Assembly (NCBI GenBank): GCA_916700875.1
Contig: CAKAKS010000034.1
Coordinates: forward strand, 16,645,718 to 16,709,717
Source of the DNA: Sebastes aleutianus
Lineage: Eukaryota > Chordata > Actinopteri > Perciformes > Sebastidae
DNA: 64,000 bases
Direction: 5' to 3'
In this document: in pieces, positions 12,226-23,649 of the stretch
How the letters are laid out: every line of letters starts with the position of its first letter
Position numbering within the stretch: position 1 is the first letter of the stretch
Notes under the pieces: generated by a model
Told to the model about the DNA's origin: nothing
Database searches by the model: none
The model's input: the letters and a program-made list of their open reading frames with translations, nothing else
Position numbers and translations under genes: made by a program

Positions 12226-13860
12226 CCCGAAACACAGACAGCCATCAGCTTCGTCCTGACCTCCCGACGCAGGGGGGGGTTAGGATGACACGAAGTGAAG
12301 GATAACGGGTAATGGTGGGGTTTGACACCATGTATTTGTCCATTTCAGCTTTTGACAGTAAAGTTTTAAATCTGCAATCGCCGGGGGAAGTATGTTCCTT
12401 AGGGCGAGCAGATGGGACGTTTTTAGATCAACATCCTTCCTACTCCCAATGAAAGTTTCAATGGAGCAGTCTAATTTGCATTTAGTGTCTTGACGGCGAG
12501 GACATTGTCATCTTTGCTGTTTTGTGACACTAATTTAAACGACCTGCTTCGAAAAAGGTCGAAGGCGGACGGACTGACAGCATAAAAAGCAGAAGAAAAG
12601 CGCCTTCTAGAGATATTTACAGTAACATGCCAAAAGTAGAGCTTCTTTTGTCAAAAGACCACCTGATACTTGAAGATCCTCATGGATTATTTCATCCATC
12701 TTGAAGCCTGTTAATCTGCATTCTAGTGCATTTAGAGAGCCTTTTAATGATTTGATTTTGTTTGTCCTTTTTTGTATAGAAAAGGTAAATGTGTCCTAAG
12801 AGGTAAGTCTTGCCAAAGAGTAAAGACTCGTACTATTAATACCAGCATATGTCCACAATAATAATAATATAATGTGGCCTGTAAGACATTCTCGTAAACC
12901 TGCATCCCTGCTGTGTTGTGTATCGCAAAAGTATCTATCTATCCACTACATTCATATATAAATGATTAAAGGGAAGCTATTAAGTGATCGGCGTCTCATC
13001 AAACAATAACCGGCCTCCTGATTTTAGTAGAAATTTTCAGGGAAAGAGTACTTAATGATACATAATACAATTGTACGACCGCAAAAGTGATATTTATTTA
13101 AAAGTGGCTCTGTTCGTTTGCTGTTTTTTATTTACTAATGTGGCATTAATGAAGAGTAGATTAAAGCAATTACAGTGGATAATAATTTTTTAAAAGATTT
13201 TTAAATGATATTGTAAGATAATTTTTTACTAGCTTCTCTGCTACAGCACTGATAACCATGTATACCATATCATGAAATTCGAGGCAACATGATTATAATT
13301 GGAGTACGTACTTGAAGATCATAATGTCGTAGAGTTGTCGTAGACCCGTAGATATATCTTTAACTATGTAAAAATGGCTGCCATACTGTATAATCTGGAT
13401 TAGGGAGGCATTTGATGTCCTTTCTATGGTAGAAGTCTATGTGTAGGATGAAATTTGTGCACTACTTTTTCCTTTTTAGCCATAAAGTTTTGGGGAAACC
13501 GGTGATGGCGCTCTGTTAATCTGTTAGTGTGTTTTGTGTGAAGAGTAGTTATATCTGAAATTTGTCTTTTTTCCTGCACACGTTAAATGAAGGGATTAAA
13601 ATTTGGAAGGAAACTCAGTACAATGAATAAAAGGCTTGTTCCTTATTTTACTCAAGGTACTGTGACGCTATAATGTGCATATTTTTGTGACAAGATGACG
13701 GCAGCAATAATGCCGGTTTAAATGTATGTACTGTACGTTTTGCTGTATATACGTCATGTCTTATGCCAACAGAGATGTTTAAAGATGCAAATAAGCTTTG
13801 TTTGGATGAGCTGTGCTGTGCTATTTCATTCTCAGGTGGATTCTTGGGCAATAAAGATGA
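12226..13860 (+). other. Probable 3' UTR of the estrogen-related receptor gene
   Basis: No open exon follows the TGA at 12223-12225. The sequence is A/T-rich and ends in candidate poly(A) signals AATAAA at 13626-13631 and 13850-13855. The extent is inferred from these hexamers only. Confidence 0.5.
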
Positions 13861-14269
13861 TCCCCTTAATGCAAAGCTCATAACATCTGAGTGTCATCTT
13901 TCTCAATAAAGAGACGAAAGGTTGTGAAACAAATTCATTCAGAGATGGTTAAGTGGATGCAGTCTATTCTGCACAGTCTCACAATGGACTGTCATGTCCA
14001 AGTAAGGTCCATTATGGCACATTTAGGCCATCAGAGCCCAGTTGGATGGAGATTTATAATTAACAGCTATAATGTAATGAAGTCTAACAGTGGCTCCAGG
14101 GAGTGCTGGTCATCAGATGCCTGTTGAGGCTGATGGAAGCAGAGGCAGTCGACTCATCACTTCATCATACAATCACAAAAGTGATAATATTTTGGTCATG
14201 CTTTGCTTTATATGTCCTATTTAGCATTTACTGTATTGTCTTCCCGGGGGACTCCAAGGCATTCCTTAT

Positions 14270-15275
14270 GGCTTTTTTTTTAACATACTATACTATGAGT
14301 TTTCTTCTTTTTTTTTTTGACATACTATACTATAACTTTTTTTTTTTTTTTTTCGACCTACTATACTATGACTTTTTTAAAATTTGTTCGCCATACTATA
14401 CTATAACCTTTTTTGACATACTATACTATGACTTTTTATTTTTTCGCATACAATATATGATTCTTTATCGACATACTATACTATAACTTTTTTTGTTTTT
14501 TCGATGTGACTTTTACTTTTTCAACATACTATACTATGAATTTTTTTTATTTTATCGACATACTATACTATGACTTTTTTCGACATACTAAAATATGAAT
14601 TTTTTATTTTTTCAACAAACAATACCATGGCTTTTTTTTTACATACTATACTATGACTTTTTTCATGAAATCTTTCGACATACTATACTATGACTTTTTT
14701 TTTTGGACATATTATACTGTGATTTTTTTTTTTTTAAACATTTTGACATATTATACTATGACTTTTTTATTTTTTCAACATATTTTACTATCACTTTTTT
14801 TCAACATACTACACTATGACTTTTTTTCATGAAATTTTTCGACATACTATACTATGACTTTTTTTTTTTTTAAAGTTTCGACATACTATACTACGACATT
14901 TTTTTCATGAAATTTTTCGACATACTATACTATGACTTTTTTTCGAAATACTATAATATGACTGGTTTTATTTTTTTTTACATATTATACTATGACTTTT
15001 TTCATGTAATTTTTCGACATGAATTTTTTAATTTTGTGGACATTCTATGCTGTGACTTTTTTAAACTTTTTTCTACATACTATACTATGACTTTGACTTT
15101 TATTTTTTCGACACACCATACTATGACTTTTTTTGACATTTTATACTATGAGTGTTTTATGACATTATTCGACATAGTATAAAACTACAATGGGAATGCT
15201 ATACTGTGACTGTTTCATGATATACTATACTATAATATTATTTTTCATGACATTTAAATGGCATACTATACTATG
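14270..15275. repeat. Minisatellite array built on CATACTATACTATGAC plus T-runs, array 1
   Basis: Roughly two dozen degenerate copies of a unit containing CATACTATACTATGAC followed by T-tracts, many preceded by TTTTTCGA and some by TCATGAAA. Unit length varies from about 25 to 50 bp. Reading through it gives FFDILYYDF-like peptide repeats, which are artefacts of the repeat and not a gene. Confidence 0.92.
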
Positions 15276-18024
15276 ACTAGCCAGCTGTAACTTAGCTATG
15301 CTGCATGGATCTGGCGTTGGTTGCCTCGAAACGTTATCTGATAAAGTAATTTGCAAACGGCAAGCTAGCCAATTTACCAACCAGATCAGCCCCGGGAATC
15401 TGGATTAATTAGCTGACGTTATCCTCGCAAGTATTTTTGCTACGTTAGTTAAACACTGTTGGCGCTGTAAGGGAGCTAAAGAGAGGCAAGGCACTCAGGA
15501 GTACACATGAACGTCACATCCTTTGGATTTTCCCAGCGAAACCGTTCCGAGTCCTTTACATAGAAACAAGTCCACAGGCTGTTATGCCCAACCGAGAAAT
15601 CCAGGGAAGGTCTCAGCTTTTAAGTTACATCACAATACGTTTGCCCACTGGCAATACAAAATGATCAATACACATATATTGCTTCAAATAGTACCTTTAA
15701 AATGAAAGTGTTGCCAATATTTCTTACAGCCATGTTTTAGACCTACACTACTCATTTTAAAAATGTAATTGGAAATTATCGTGATGATGAGCAACGCTCT
15801 GCCTTTGTTCGACTTGGTGATTGAACAAGCATTTTATTTTGTAGGATTACATGCTTTTTGATTGAGTTTACAGTCGATAAAGGAAGTATCAACTGGAGAG
15901 AGGTGCCTGCCTTCAGTGACAATCAGTCACGAGTGGTATCTGTAACATGAAGCATGTGGTCTTGTTTGTATATATACAAGGAGAGGAGAGAAGAGACAAT
16001 GGCAGCACAACCTGAAGAATAAAGATGGATGAATAGATAAAGACAAATCAAAATCAAAGTGAACCCATTTGTCCTTTATCCCCCCTTCATCTGTCAGCAG
16101 AAGCTAAATAATCCCCTTATTTTCCTGTGGTTAAAAACTCACGGAGCGCACGGAGGGATTTGGAACAGACTGGAGATGTTTCACCACATCAGCCGTCAGT
16201 AAGTGAGTTAGTGATCTTGAGTGATATATCCCTGTATGTCCCTCTCCTTAAATGAGTTAGTATGTGTCTAGCGGCCGTGTCGCCCAGACACCTTGGTGAT
16301 GGATGAGGCCCTGAGGAGATGGGCTGTAAAAAAAAGGCTGATTCTGGCACTCAAGGGTGAGATCACTTCCTCAATAAAAAAGCATTGTCCCGAATCATCA
16401 CGGCAAGGTATGAATGCTGATTAGGGTATTAGACTGAGGAGAGCTCTTCTGTAAAAATAAATCAAATGAGCAGTTAGTTAATGTGGGGGCCCCCCTCTTA
16501 TACAGAGTGGTTATGTCTGGAACTGGGGACCGATAGATACAAATTCAAAGTGTTAAATAATTACTTTGCTTTGGTAAAATTCTTATATAGCAAACATTGC
16601 GTTCAAACATCAAGTTATCCTTGTTGTGTTGCAGGAAATATGTCTTAATTCTCATCTTAACCTGCTGGGTTTCACCTAAAAAATGGTCCTGAAATGGCCC
16701 AATATTTTAAGGTGATGTTGTCCTTGGAATAAAAAATGATGCAATGATTATAATTATCATGATTTTTTTAACTCACTCTAGTGTGTTTATGTTCTGATGA
16801 ACAGCTTTTGTCTGTCATCCTAAAGAGATGTGCAAAAGTAATTAAAACAGCTTGATTTCTAATGGGCTTTTGAACTTTTTAAAAAAAAAGACATAGTTGC
16901 TACCAGAGTGAACATCCCTTCGTCTGATAAATTTGTCATAAAACTGAAATAAAATATAAATTAGAATATGATTGGCATGTTTACACCTGATGATTTCAAA
17001 CTCTTTTTACATTTCCCACTAGTTTCTGTCTCCATAGGGAGTTTTTCTATCATAAAGATCTCCTCCAGAAATGTTTTCATCCGTAAAAAAATCATTTATG
17101 TCTGGTCAAACATCCAAATGACGTGACAAAGACACATTTTTGAGTGGATGCGGACTTTAACATTGACTGGGAAAATACATCATATTAAAATATAATGTCT
17201 AGGAGGCTCCATTGTCCAGTACACCATGGACAATCATGTTTAATTTAGAAATTTGGAGGTAGAAGAAGAAGAAAACAAGACCACAAATCATCCCAGGATT
17301 CCACCCCTGAGTTGCTCACGTTTAAAAGTTTGATGCCGTCCTGCGGCGCTACCATGAACACCCTGACAAACTGTTACTAAATCTGCTGCTGTACCTCTTA
17401 CCTGTCATTCTCAATCATCCCCCCACAGCAGATGGACAACAGTACACGTACAGTTGGAGGGTCAGTTGAGGATGACGCACATTATTTTTGCACATTCAGG
17501 GCCTTCAGCTCAACTCTGCTACTTTCTCCTGATAGGGAAGACAAAAGAAGAGTTTAGTTGATGCATTTTTTTTTTTTAGGATGGATGCACATGTGCAACT
17601 GCAATAACAGCTGGGACTGAGGATAAGGGGCACTGCAGCTGTACTCGCATATTGAGTTTCTTCTCTGCTGCTATTGACTCATTATACTGGTCACAGAGAA
17701 GCTGCTGCTTAGCTCCATCATGTGGTTATACGGCTCATTGCAAGAAACACCATTTACTGAACATTCTGGTTTGTGCAATGAGGTTGTTCTCAACAGTTAA
17801 AGCCCATTTTACCTCCCAAAACAATATTTGTAAGTTAGTTTTAAAAGGATGATTCAACCTAAAATTCTAATTTTGACCAATTTTTGAATATATAACACAT
17901 TAATATAACTTTAACAGGCATATAGCAAAAAAAAACAACTGATGGGACAAATATATTTCCACTCATAAGTGACTTCTAGCAATGTCAGCAGGGCTGTTGG
18001 AGCCAAAGACATAATATAAAAACA
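15276..18024. other. Intergenic DNA between minisatellite arrays
   Basis: I see no supportable gene. The composition is A/T-rich, with short open frames lacking family features and without convincing splice partners. Confidence 0.5.
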
Positions 18025-18335
18025 TGATTATACTTTTTGTCATGAAATTTTGACAAACTATACTATGACTTTTTCATGAAATTTTTCGATACACTATACT
18101 ATGACTTTTTTTTCATGATTTTTTTCAACATACAATACTATGACTTTTTAAATTTTGTGGACATACTATACTATGACTTTATTTATTTTTTCTACATACA
18201 ATACCATAACTTTTTAATCTTTTTGGACAAACTATGCTGTTACTTTTTTAAAACAATTTTGCCATACTATACTATGACTTCATCTATTTTTTCGACATTA
18301 TATATTATGACTTTTTCCGACATATTATAAAATAA
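18025..18335. repeat. Minisatellite array of the same family, array 2
   Basis: About eight copies of the ACTATACTATGACTTTTT unit, including the same TCATGAAATTTTTCGA spacer seen in the array at 14270-15275. The two arrays lie about 2.7 kb apart in the same orientation. Confidence 0.9.
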
Positions 18336-18454
18336 CTTTTTTCTTTTTTCTTTAGATTATACTGTAGCAACATTAGAGGTTTATATTTTTTTATCATTAG
18401 ATATGGTTTAAGACAGTTGGTTGGTTGGTTGCAATAAAATATCTAACAGCATAC

Positions 18455-18537
18455 ACACAAATTACTAGTCGATTAATCTAGAAAATAATCCGCCGATTAA
18501 TCGACAAAGAAAATACTCGTTATAGTTGCAGCCCTTA
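18455..18537. repeat. Fragment of the TCGATTAAT-rich interspersed repeat, copy 2
   Basis: Contains TAGTCGATTAATCTAG and CCGATTAATCGAC and ends at GTTGCAGCCC, the reverse complement of the family's GGGCTGCAAC-type end. Confidence 0.55.
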
Positions 18538-20819
18538 TTTGCTGAGATGTTTTCTTTTTACAGGAGACATGAAAGCAAAAGGTCTCGAGAAGTAGTCCAC
18601 CTTTGAGCTGCTAAAGTGAGTTTTTTATTTTCCATTAATCTTGTAACGTTGGCGACATAACTTCACTCATTACTCTGTATGGAGCCTTGAGTTATCCTTT
18701 TAAAAGCCCCACTGGATAATGTTGCAAATACATTGTAACAGCTTGACTACCAATTTTGTAGCTCATTAAAAGACGACATTTAAAAAATTATCTTTTAATC
18801 AGGTTGCATTTTTATTTTATTTTTATGTTTTAATTCCTATTTTTCTGAATTTTGCTTTACAAATGAAGAAAAGAAGTGGACCTGGACCTCTTCTTTCCTC
18901 AACAGCTGATATACAGCATGAAGGTATACCACGTTAACCATGATTTCAGTTCTTTTTGACTACCACAAACATACATGACATATTCACTACTGGGTGGTCG
19001 ATGAGACCTTCATCAGAGTGTACATGAAATAATATAATAAATACATTTTAAATTTAAAGAACATAAAAACTCAGACATAGTTGCATTATCATTGTTTGAG
19101 AGAGAAAATAGAGAATTTCCTCCTCTAAATTGACGAACAGACTCATTATAAGATGACAGATTTAGCTAATGAGGTAATTACGATAATTGATCCATTAATC
19201 AAATCATATTTGTAGTCGTTGTCACATGTATTTCTTCTTAAAGCTTTCAATGTGTACTGTGCCTAAACTCATTAAATCACATTTTTGTTCTGTTTTGTGC
19301 ACAGACAAAAATGTTATTATCAATATAAAGGGGTTAGTGGAACAACAAGGGAAGACACTTACAACCAGTGACCTCAAATTGTGTGGTAAAGGATGGCTTC
19401 ACTTCTTATTATAACACCACAAAATCCAAAGTTTTATGTGTTTCATCCTTTAGAAATTTGTCTTTTTATGCTGCAACAATCTGTCTTGAAATCTAATATA
19501 TACAGTGTTGTCTTCTCACTAAAGAACCAGTTCATACAGGATGTACAACATCACACTATGACTCTGGGAATGAGTTATGTACTGTTATATTCTTTTTAAA
19601 TGATATTATATCATATAACAAGTGAACATAACACACATGGGGCATTTATTCTTAAAGGAAAGGACATACAAACAGTGCACCTGAGGGGTGATATGGCTAC
19701 TACCAGGTAAACTGAAACATGACACCTGGCTGTTACCATGGCACTGCTGAGAAGAAAAAAAAAGCAAAGGTTGATGGGAGTTTTGGAGCGTTAGGTGAAC
19801 ACACATGCAGTTTGTGCCAAGCTCTTTTTTAGCTCAGGACAGGGAACAAGACATGGGGACATTTTTCTTAAGTCTCTCCTCATCTGTGTGCTGCTGAGGA
19901 GTCAAGCAAGTAAAAGTATCAGGTGTAAAATATTGATGGGGCAACAGGTGTGATCCTAAAAGCGAAGCAGGTCTTTGCCCTTCTGATCGATGTATCACAC
20001 AGCGAGGGGCTGCCAGCACCCCCGCCACAGGCCGAACCACGGACCTCAGTACTGGTGAGTCTCTGGATGGACACACTTCTTTTCCATCAACCCATCCAGG
20101 GTCTAAACTCAAGCTTATTTTTCTCTTCCTGTCAGTTTAAAAACAAGAATATCTACTATATTTTGGACACAAGATGTGTCTCCAACAGCTTTTCATGCTG
20201 GAGAAAAAAATAGTTGCATTCTTATATTCATTCTAACAACATCATGTTGCCTTTAGGGCCTATACCAATATACTGTATACTGTACCAATATATAACTTGA
20301 CATGTTTAAGACTGCAGAAGTCTGAAGGAATTGGTTAAAAGTGTCTTGATTAAGGAGTGTGGTGCTATCTGCAAGGCTAGAAACTAGGCCAGGAGAACAA
20401 GTCTGTCTCCAGTTACAGTGTTATCTCTTCTACAACACATGTGTGATCGTCTTTCTATCTCAGGGAGTGTTGACTCGTGATGTATTCCTATCAAATGTAA
20501 ACCCAACAGAAGTCTGAATACATTTAGAGACATTTAGATAAGCAAGGGTAAATGTTCTAAGGCTCAGATCCAAGGCATTTTTTTAATTATATGAAATGAT
20601 TTTACATATTTCTACATATGTTCAACTTCAGTTAATGATCATTCTTCTGGAGGATATATTAGAGTAAAATTGGGAGAAAGGATGTCTTAATAATTGGATG
20701 ATTGTAAGGAGATATTATTCTGGGTGTCAGAAATGTAATATAATGAAATAATAATTACTATCAAACTTTAAAACTTATACAAAATTTAACTTTAGGCTAA
20801 TACAATCATCATATACATA
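18538..20819. other. Intergenic or 5' intronic DNA upstream of the usherin-like exons
   Basis: No gene is firmly supported. One possible relic exon (20003-20054) is listed separately. If the usherin-like gene has 5' exons in this window they must lie here or further left, but none with a start codon and signal peptide was recognised. Confidence 0.45.
20003..20054 (+). pseudogene. Possible relic exon of an usherin-type fibronectin-III domain
   Basis: Flanked by a plausible acceptor (pyrimidine-rich DNA then CACACAG) and a strong donor GTGAGT. It encodes EGLPAPPPQAEPRTSVL, which resembles the start of a fibronectin type III repeat. It ends in phase 0, whereas the next recognised exon at 21052 needs one base from upstream, so the two cannot be spliced directly in frame. 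Either an intervening exon was missed, or this is a decayed or chance exon. Confidence 0.25.
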
Positions 20820-21015
20820 CAGCTACATACATGAAATTTGACCTCTGCATTTAAACCATCCTAAGCATTTTAGGAGCAGTGTAAAGTGTAAAGCAACTTG
20901 GGGTTCAATGTCTGGCTCAAGGACACTACGACATGCAGACAGTAGGAACCGGGGATCGAACCGCCAACCTTGCGGTTAAAGGACAACCCGCTCCACCCAC
21001 TGAGATACAGTCGCC
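20820..21015 (-). mobile_element. tRNA-derived SINE
   Basis: Read on the minus strand, the element begins at 21015 with a tRNA-like head. It has an A-box-like TATCTCAGTGGGTGG and a B-box GGTTCGATCC, followed by a body with GTCCTTGAGCCAGACATTGA. This is a typical fish SINE arrangement. It is not called a functional tRNA because the anticodon arm and acceptor stem do not fold properly. The 3' limit is approximate. Confidence 0.7.
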
Positions 21016-21051
21016 AAGACCTCAGACTCAAAATGCTGTGCTTCCCTCCAG

Positions 21052-22363
21052 ATTCACCGAGCCTCACTCCTCCTGCAGGAGGAGGAGGTGGCGGCGGTGA
21101 GCGGGCAGAGGGAGGTCAGGGAGACCAGCCGCTCGTCCGGGAGCTGTGGTTCATCGTAGTGATGGCAGCCGTTGCCCTGCTGCTGCTGGCCATCGTGTTA
21201 GGTGTCATACTCCATAAGGTGAGTTATTTTGTGTTATACGGTATGTCATGCCAGGAAAGGCATGACCCCCAAAAGCACAGTTCAGTATCTATCTTCTCCT
21301 TCCTTGATCCTGCTCCAGGCCCTGAACAAACCCCCCTTCACCAGAGAGAGACCCCCGCTGGTGGCCCTGCCCATGCAGAGGAGGAGCCCCATGGCTGTTT
21401 ATCCACCCAGCAACTCTGTTTTGGTGAGCGGGCATTCATTTACTAATCACTGTACACTAAGAATAAGCCTGTTTCAACGGTTAACACAAGCAACGAAAGC
21501 ACAGTCGAATACACAGTCCTTCAACTGAAACACACCTAAGTGGAATGCAGCCATTGTTAAAGCTACTACAGTAATTACAGTAACAATGTAATTTGAGTAA
21601 ACAAAATGTCCTCGCAAGACACTTCCCAAGAACAAATATAATGCCATAATAACAGTGAGTGTACATCCCTCTTGTTTAAGTCTCATCCACTCTCCTTTTC
21701 AGTTTGACACTGTGCCCGACACAACAGGCTTCTCCAACAGCGTAACACTCAAAGGCTTCACCATGAAGATAGAGGTAAAAAAAACAATTCCTCACCACAT
21801 ACAAAAAAAAAATGTAGCCGCACACGTGCATGGCATTAATATCTATCTTTCTCTCTCCGCTCCCACCAGGAATTGCTGGAAGTTAAATGCGAGCCAATCG
21901 ATGAGGTCCCGCCGCAAGGCGAGCTGGGGATCCTCAGTGTGAACTCCCTGAGGCGCAGCGTCAGCCAGATGATGGACGGGAAGTCCCTCACGGGAGACGA
22001 CGAAGCGTGGGACCCGAACATTTCAGGCCATGACAGTGGGATGGTGAGAGACCCCAAAAACGTATGCTGAACCTGTTCAGACCACTACCAGTCACATTAC
22101 ACAGATGAAATGTGTTATTTCATAGCTGTGCACCAATATAGGGGAAACATAGGGAAACAACTAGACACTAACACGCTTCACAGAGATGCAGAAAGACCTA
22201 CTTAAACACTTCAAAGCGACTTAAAAATCAGGCCGAGTCCTCTTTAACAAGCTCTGTCCTTCTCCCTTTACAGTTTATGGACGACGAGGAATTTGTCGAC
22301 ACCGTCAAAGGTTTCAGCACGGTGAGGAAGGAGCACACGATGTTCACAGATACCAACCTGTGA
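21052..22363 (+). CDS. Usherin-like transmembrane and cytoplasmic tail (USH2A C-terminal module)
   Basis: Five exons, 21052-21218, 21319-21423, 21703-21774, 21870-22043 and 22274-22363 (TGA), have AG/GT borders and join in frame to about 201 residues. The first encodes a Gly-rich linker and a membrane helix that starts RELWFIVVMAAVALLLL and ends VILHK. The second has TRERPPLVALP and SPMAVYPP; the fourth SLRRSVSQMMD and GHDSGM; the last MDDEEFVDTVKGFSTV and the terminus FTDTNL. The human usherin tail has the same order and wording (ELWFIV, RERPPLVPL, LHRSVSQLMD, GHNSGL, FTDTHL). In usherin the terminal motif binds PDZ domains of whirlin and harmonin at hair-cell ankle links and the photoreceptor periciliary membrane. 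The huge laminin/fibronectin ectodomain is absent from the 9 kb upstream. No start codon was identified, so the locus may use unseen 5' exons or be a relic. Intact frames and splice sites favour recent or continuing function. Confidence 0.85.
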
Positions 22364-23280
22364 CCTGAGGATGACCTTTGACCCTGACGGGCTCGGGATG
22401 TTTAACATTTTGACAAGCGAGGCCACTCGCTCGCGTAAACAAAACCCCGACCAGTTAAAGTGTCACCGTAGCTGGTTAAGAGTCGTAAAGAGGTCAGACG
22501 AGGGGAAGTTTCTTCTCTCTCACGATGAAAAAAGGAAGGAAGAGGAGCCAAACGGGACTTGTGACGAGATCACTGGAGGAACTGTTGCAACTGGGAGGAG
22601 AAAGGAAGTGTGACAACATTAACACACAACTGGTGAAGACACATTGTTTTTGAGTGGGAAGGAGGAAGCAGCTGCTTTTACTGAGAACTCAGAATACAGA
22701 CTCAGAGCACACATTGAGAAAACACAAGAAACCAAAGATACTGTGGTGATGCAGCAGAACAGAGTGTTCTACTTGAGTACTTTTATCTGATCATTTTGTA
22801 AGAGGCCTAATTAACATTTTCATTTTACAGGCACATTTTCAACCAGCTCTCCATGACTGGACACTTTTGTCATCTTGACATATCTTTGGATGCTTTGTGG
22901 TAATGGAATAAGCAAAACCTGTTGTGAACTGTCTGTCTGGTGAGTCCAAGGACACACTTTCATATTAATGTATTTAAGTTATGAACAACGAGGAGTGGCA
23001 CTAATGAAAAGGAAACATAGCAATTATCAAATCTCACTTTTCAGGTTCTCTTCAGGTACTTTGGTCGTACTTACTGACTTTTAGACTACTGGTTATCTTT
23101 TATAAGGTATAACTTATTTTTAATTAAAAAAGCTGCACCTGTGTCAATGTCACAGACGTGAAAACCGTGCACCTCCAAATTTGGTGATTCTGTTTATTTT
23201 AGACAAAACCACAGGATTAAAGTATTCCTTTATAGTTTGAGAAAATCTCTTGCTTGCTACCATAAATAAATCATATTATT
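22364..23280 (+). other. Probable 3' UTR of the usherin-like gene
   Basis: Follows the TGA at 22361-22363 and contains AATAAA at 23265-23270 as a candidate poly(A) signal. An open frame at 22371-22613 has no family features and is taken as UTR. Confidence 0.45.
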
Positions 23281-23545
23281 ACACGGCTTTGTTGAATACT
23301 CGATTCTGATTGGTCAATCACGACGTTCTACGGTCTGTTATTTCTTTATAACAGACCGTTGCTATGGACGCAGTTCTGATGTCGGACTCTGGCGGACCGT
23401 TTTTGTGGCAAATGATTGATTTCTTAATTAAGTAGCTGTGTAATAAACGGGATATTGTACAGCTAGCGGGTCATTATTGTGAAATAAACCCCTTCAGGGC
23501 GATGCAAGACCCTGTCAGGGTTTATTTCACAACAATGGGGTTTGT
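23281..23545. repeat. Hairpin-forming interspersed element between convergent genes
   Basis: Contains ACGGTCTGTTAT followed by its inverse ATAACAGACCGT (about 23330-23365). A second inverted pair, ATTATTGTGAAATAAACCC (about 23473-23491) and GGGTTTATTTCACAACAAT, is separated by about 25 bases with one mismatch. The wording resembles a repeat I know from percomorph genomes; the class is unknown. Confidence 0.6.
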
Positions 23546-23649
23546 GGGTACAGAATGGATCTAATGAAATTGCGATAAAATTATGTGTTTCGCGATTTAC
23601 ACACACACACATGCACACTTCAATCACAGTGAGCCAAAACCGCATAAAA

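Noticed and set aside
14103..15182. Open frames with FFDILYYDF-like repeats
   Set aside because: Direct translation of the T-rich minisatellite. Frames are broken repeatedly and unit length is not a multiple of three.
20870..21015. tRNA-like sequence on the minus strand
   Set aside because: It has A- and B-box motifs but no proper cloverleaf, and it continues into a SINE body; called a SINE rather than a tRNA gene.
22371..22613. 80-codon open frame after the usherin-like stop
   Set aside because: It starts just after the stop in what is best explained as 3' UTR. It is Lys/Glu-rich with no recognisable domain.
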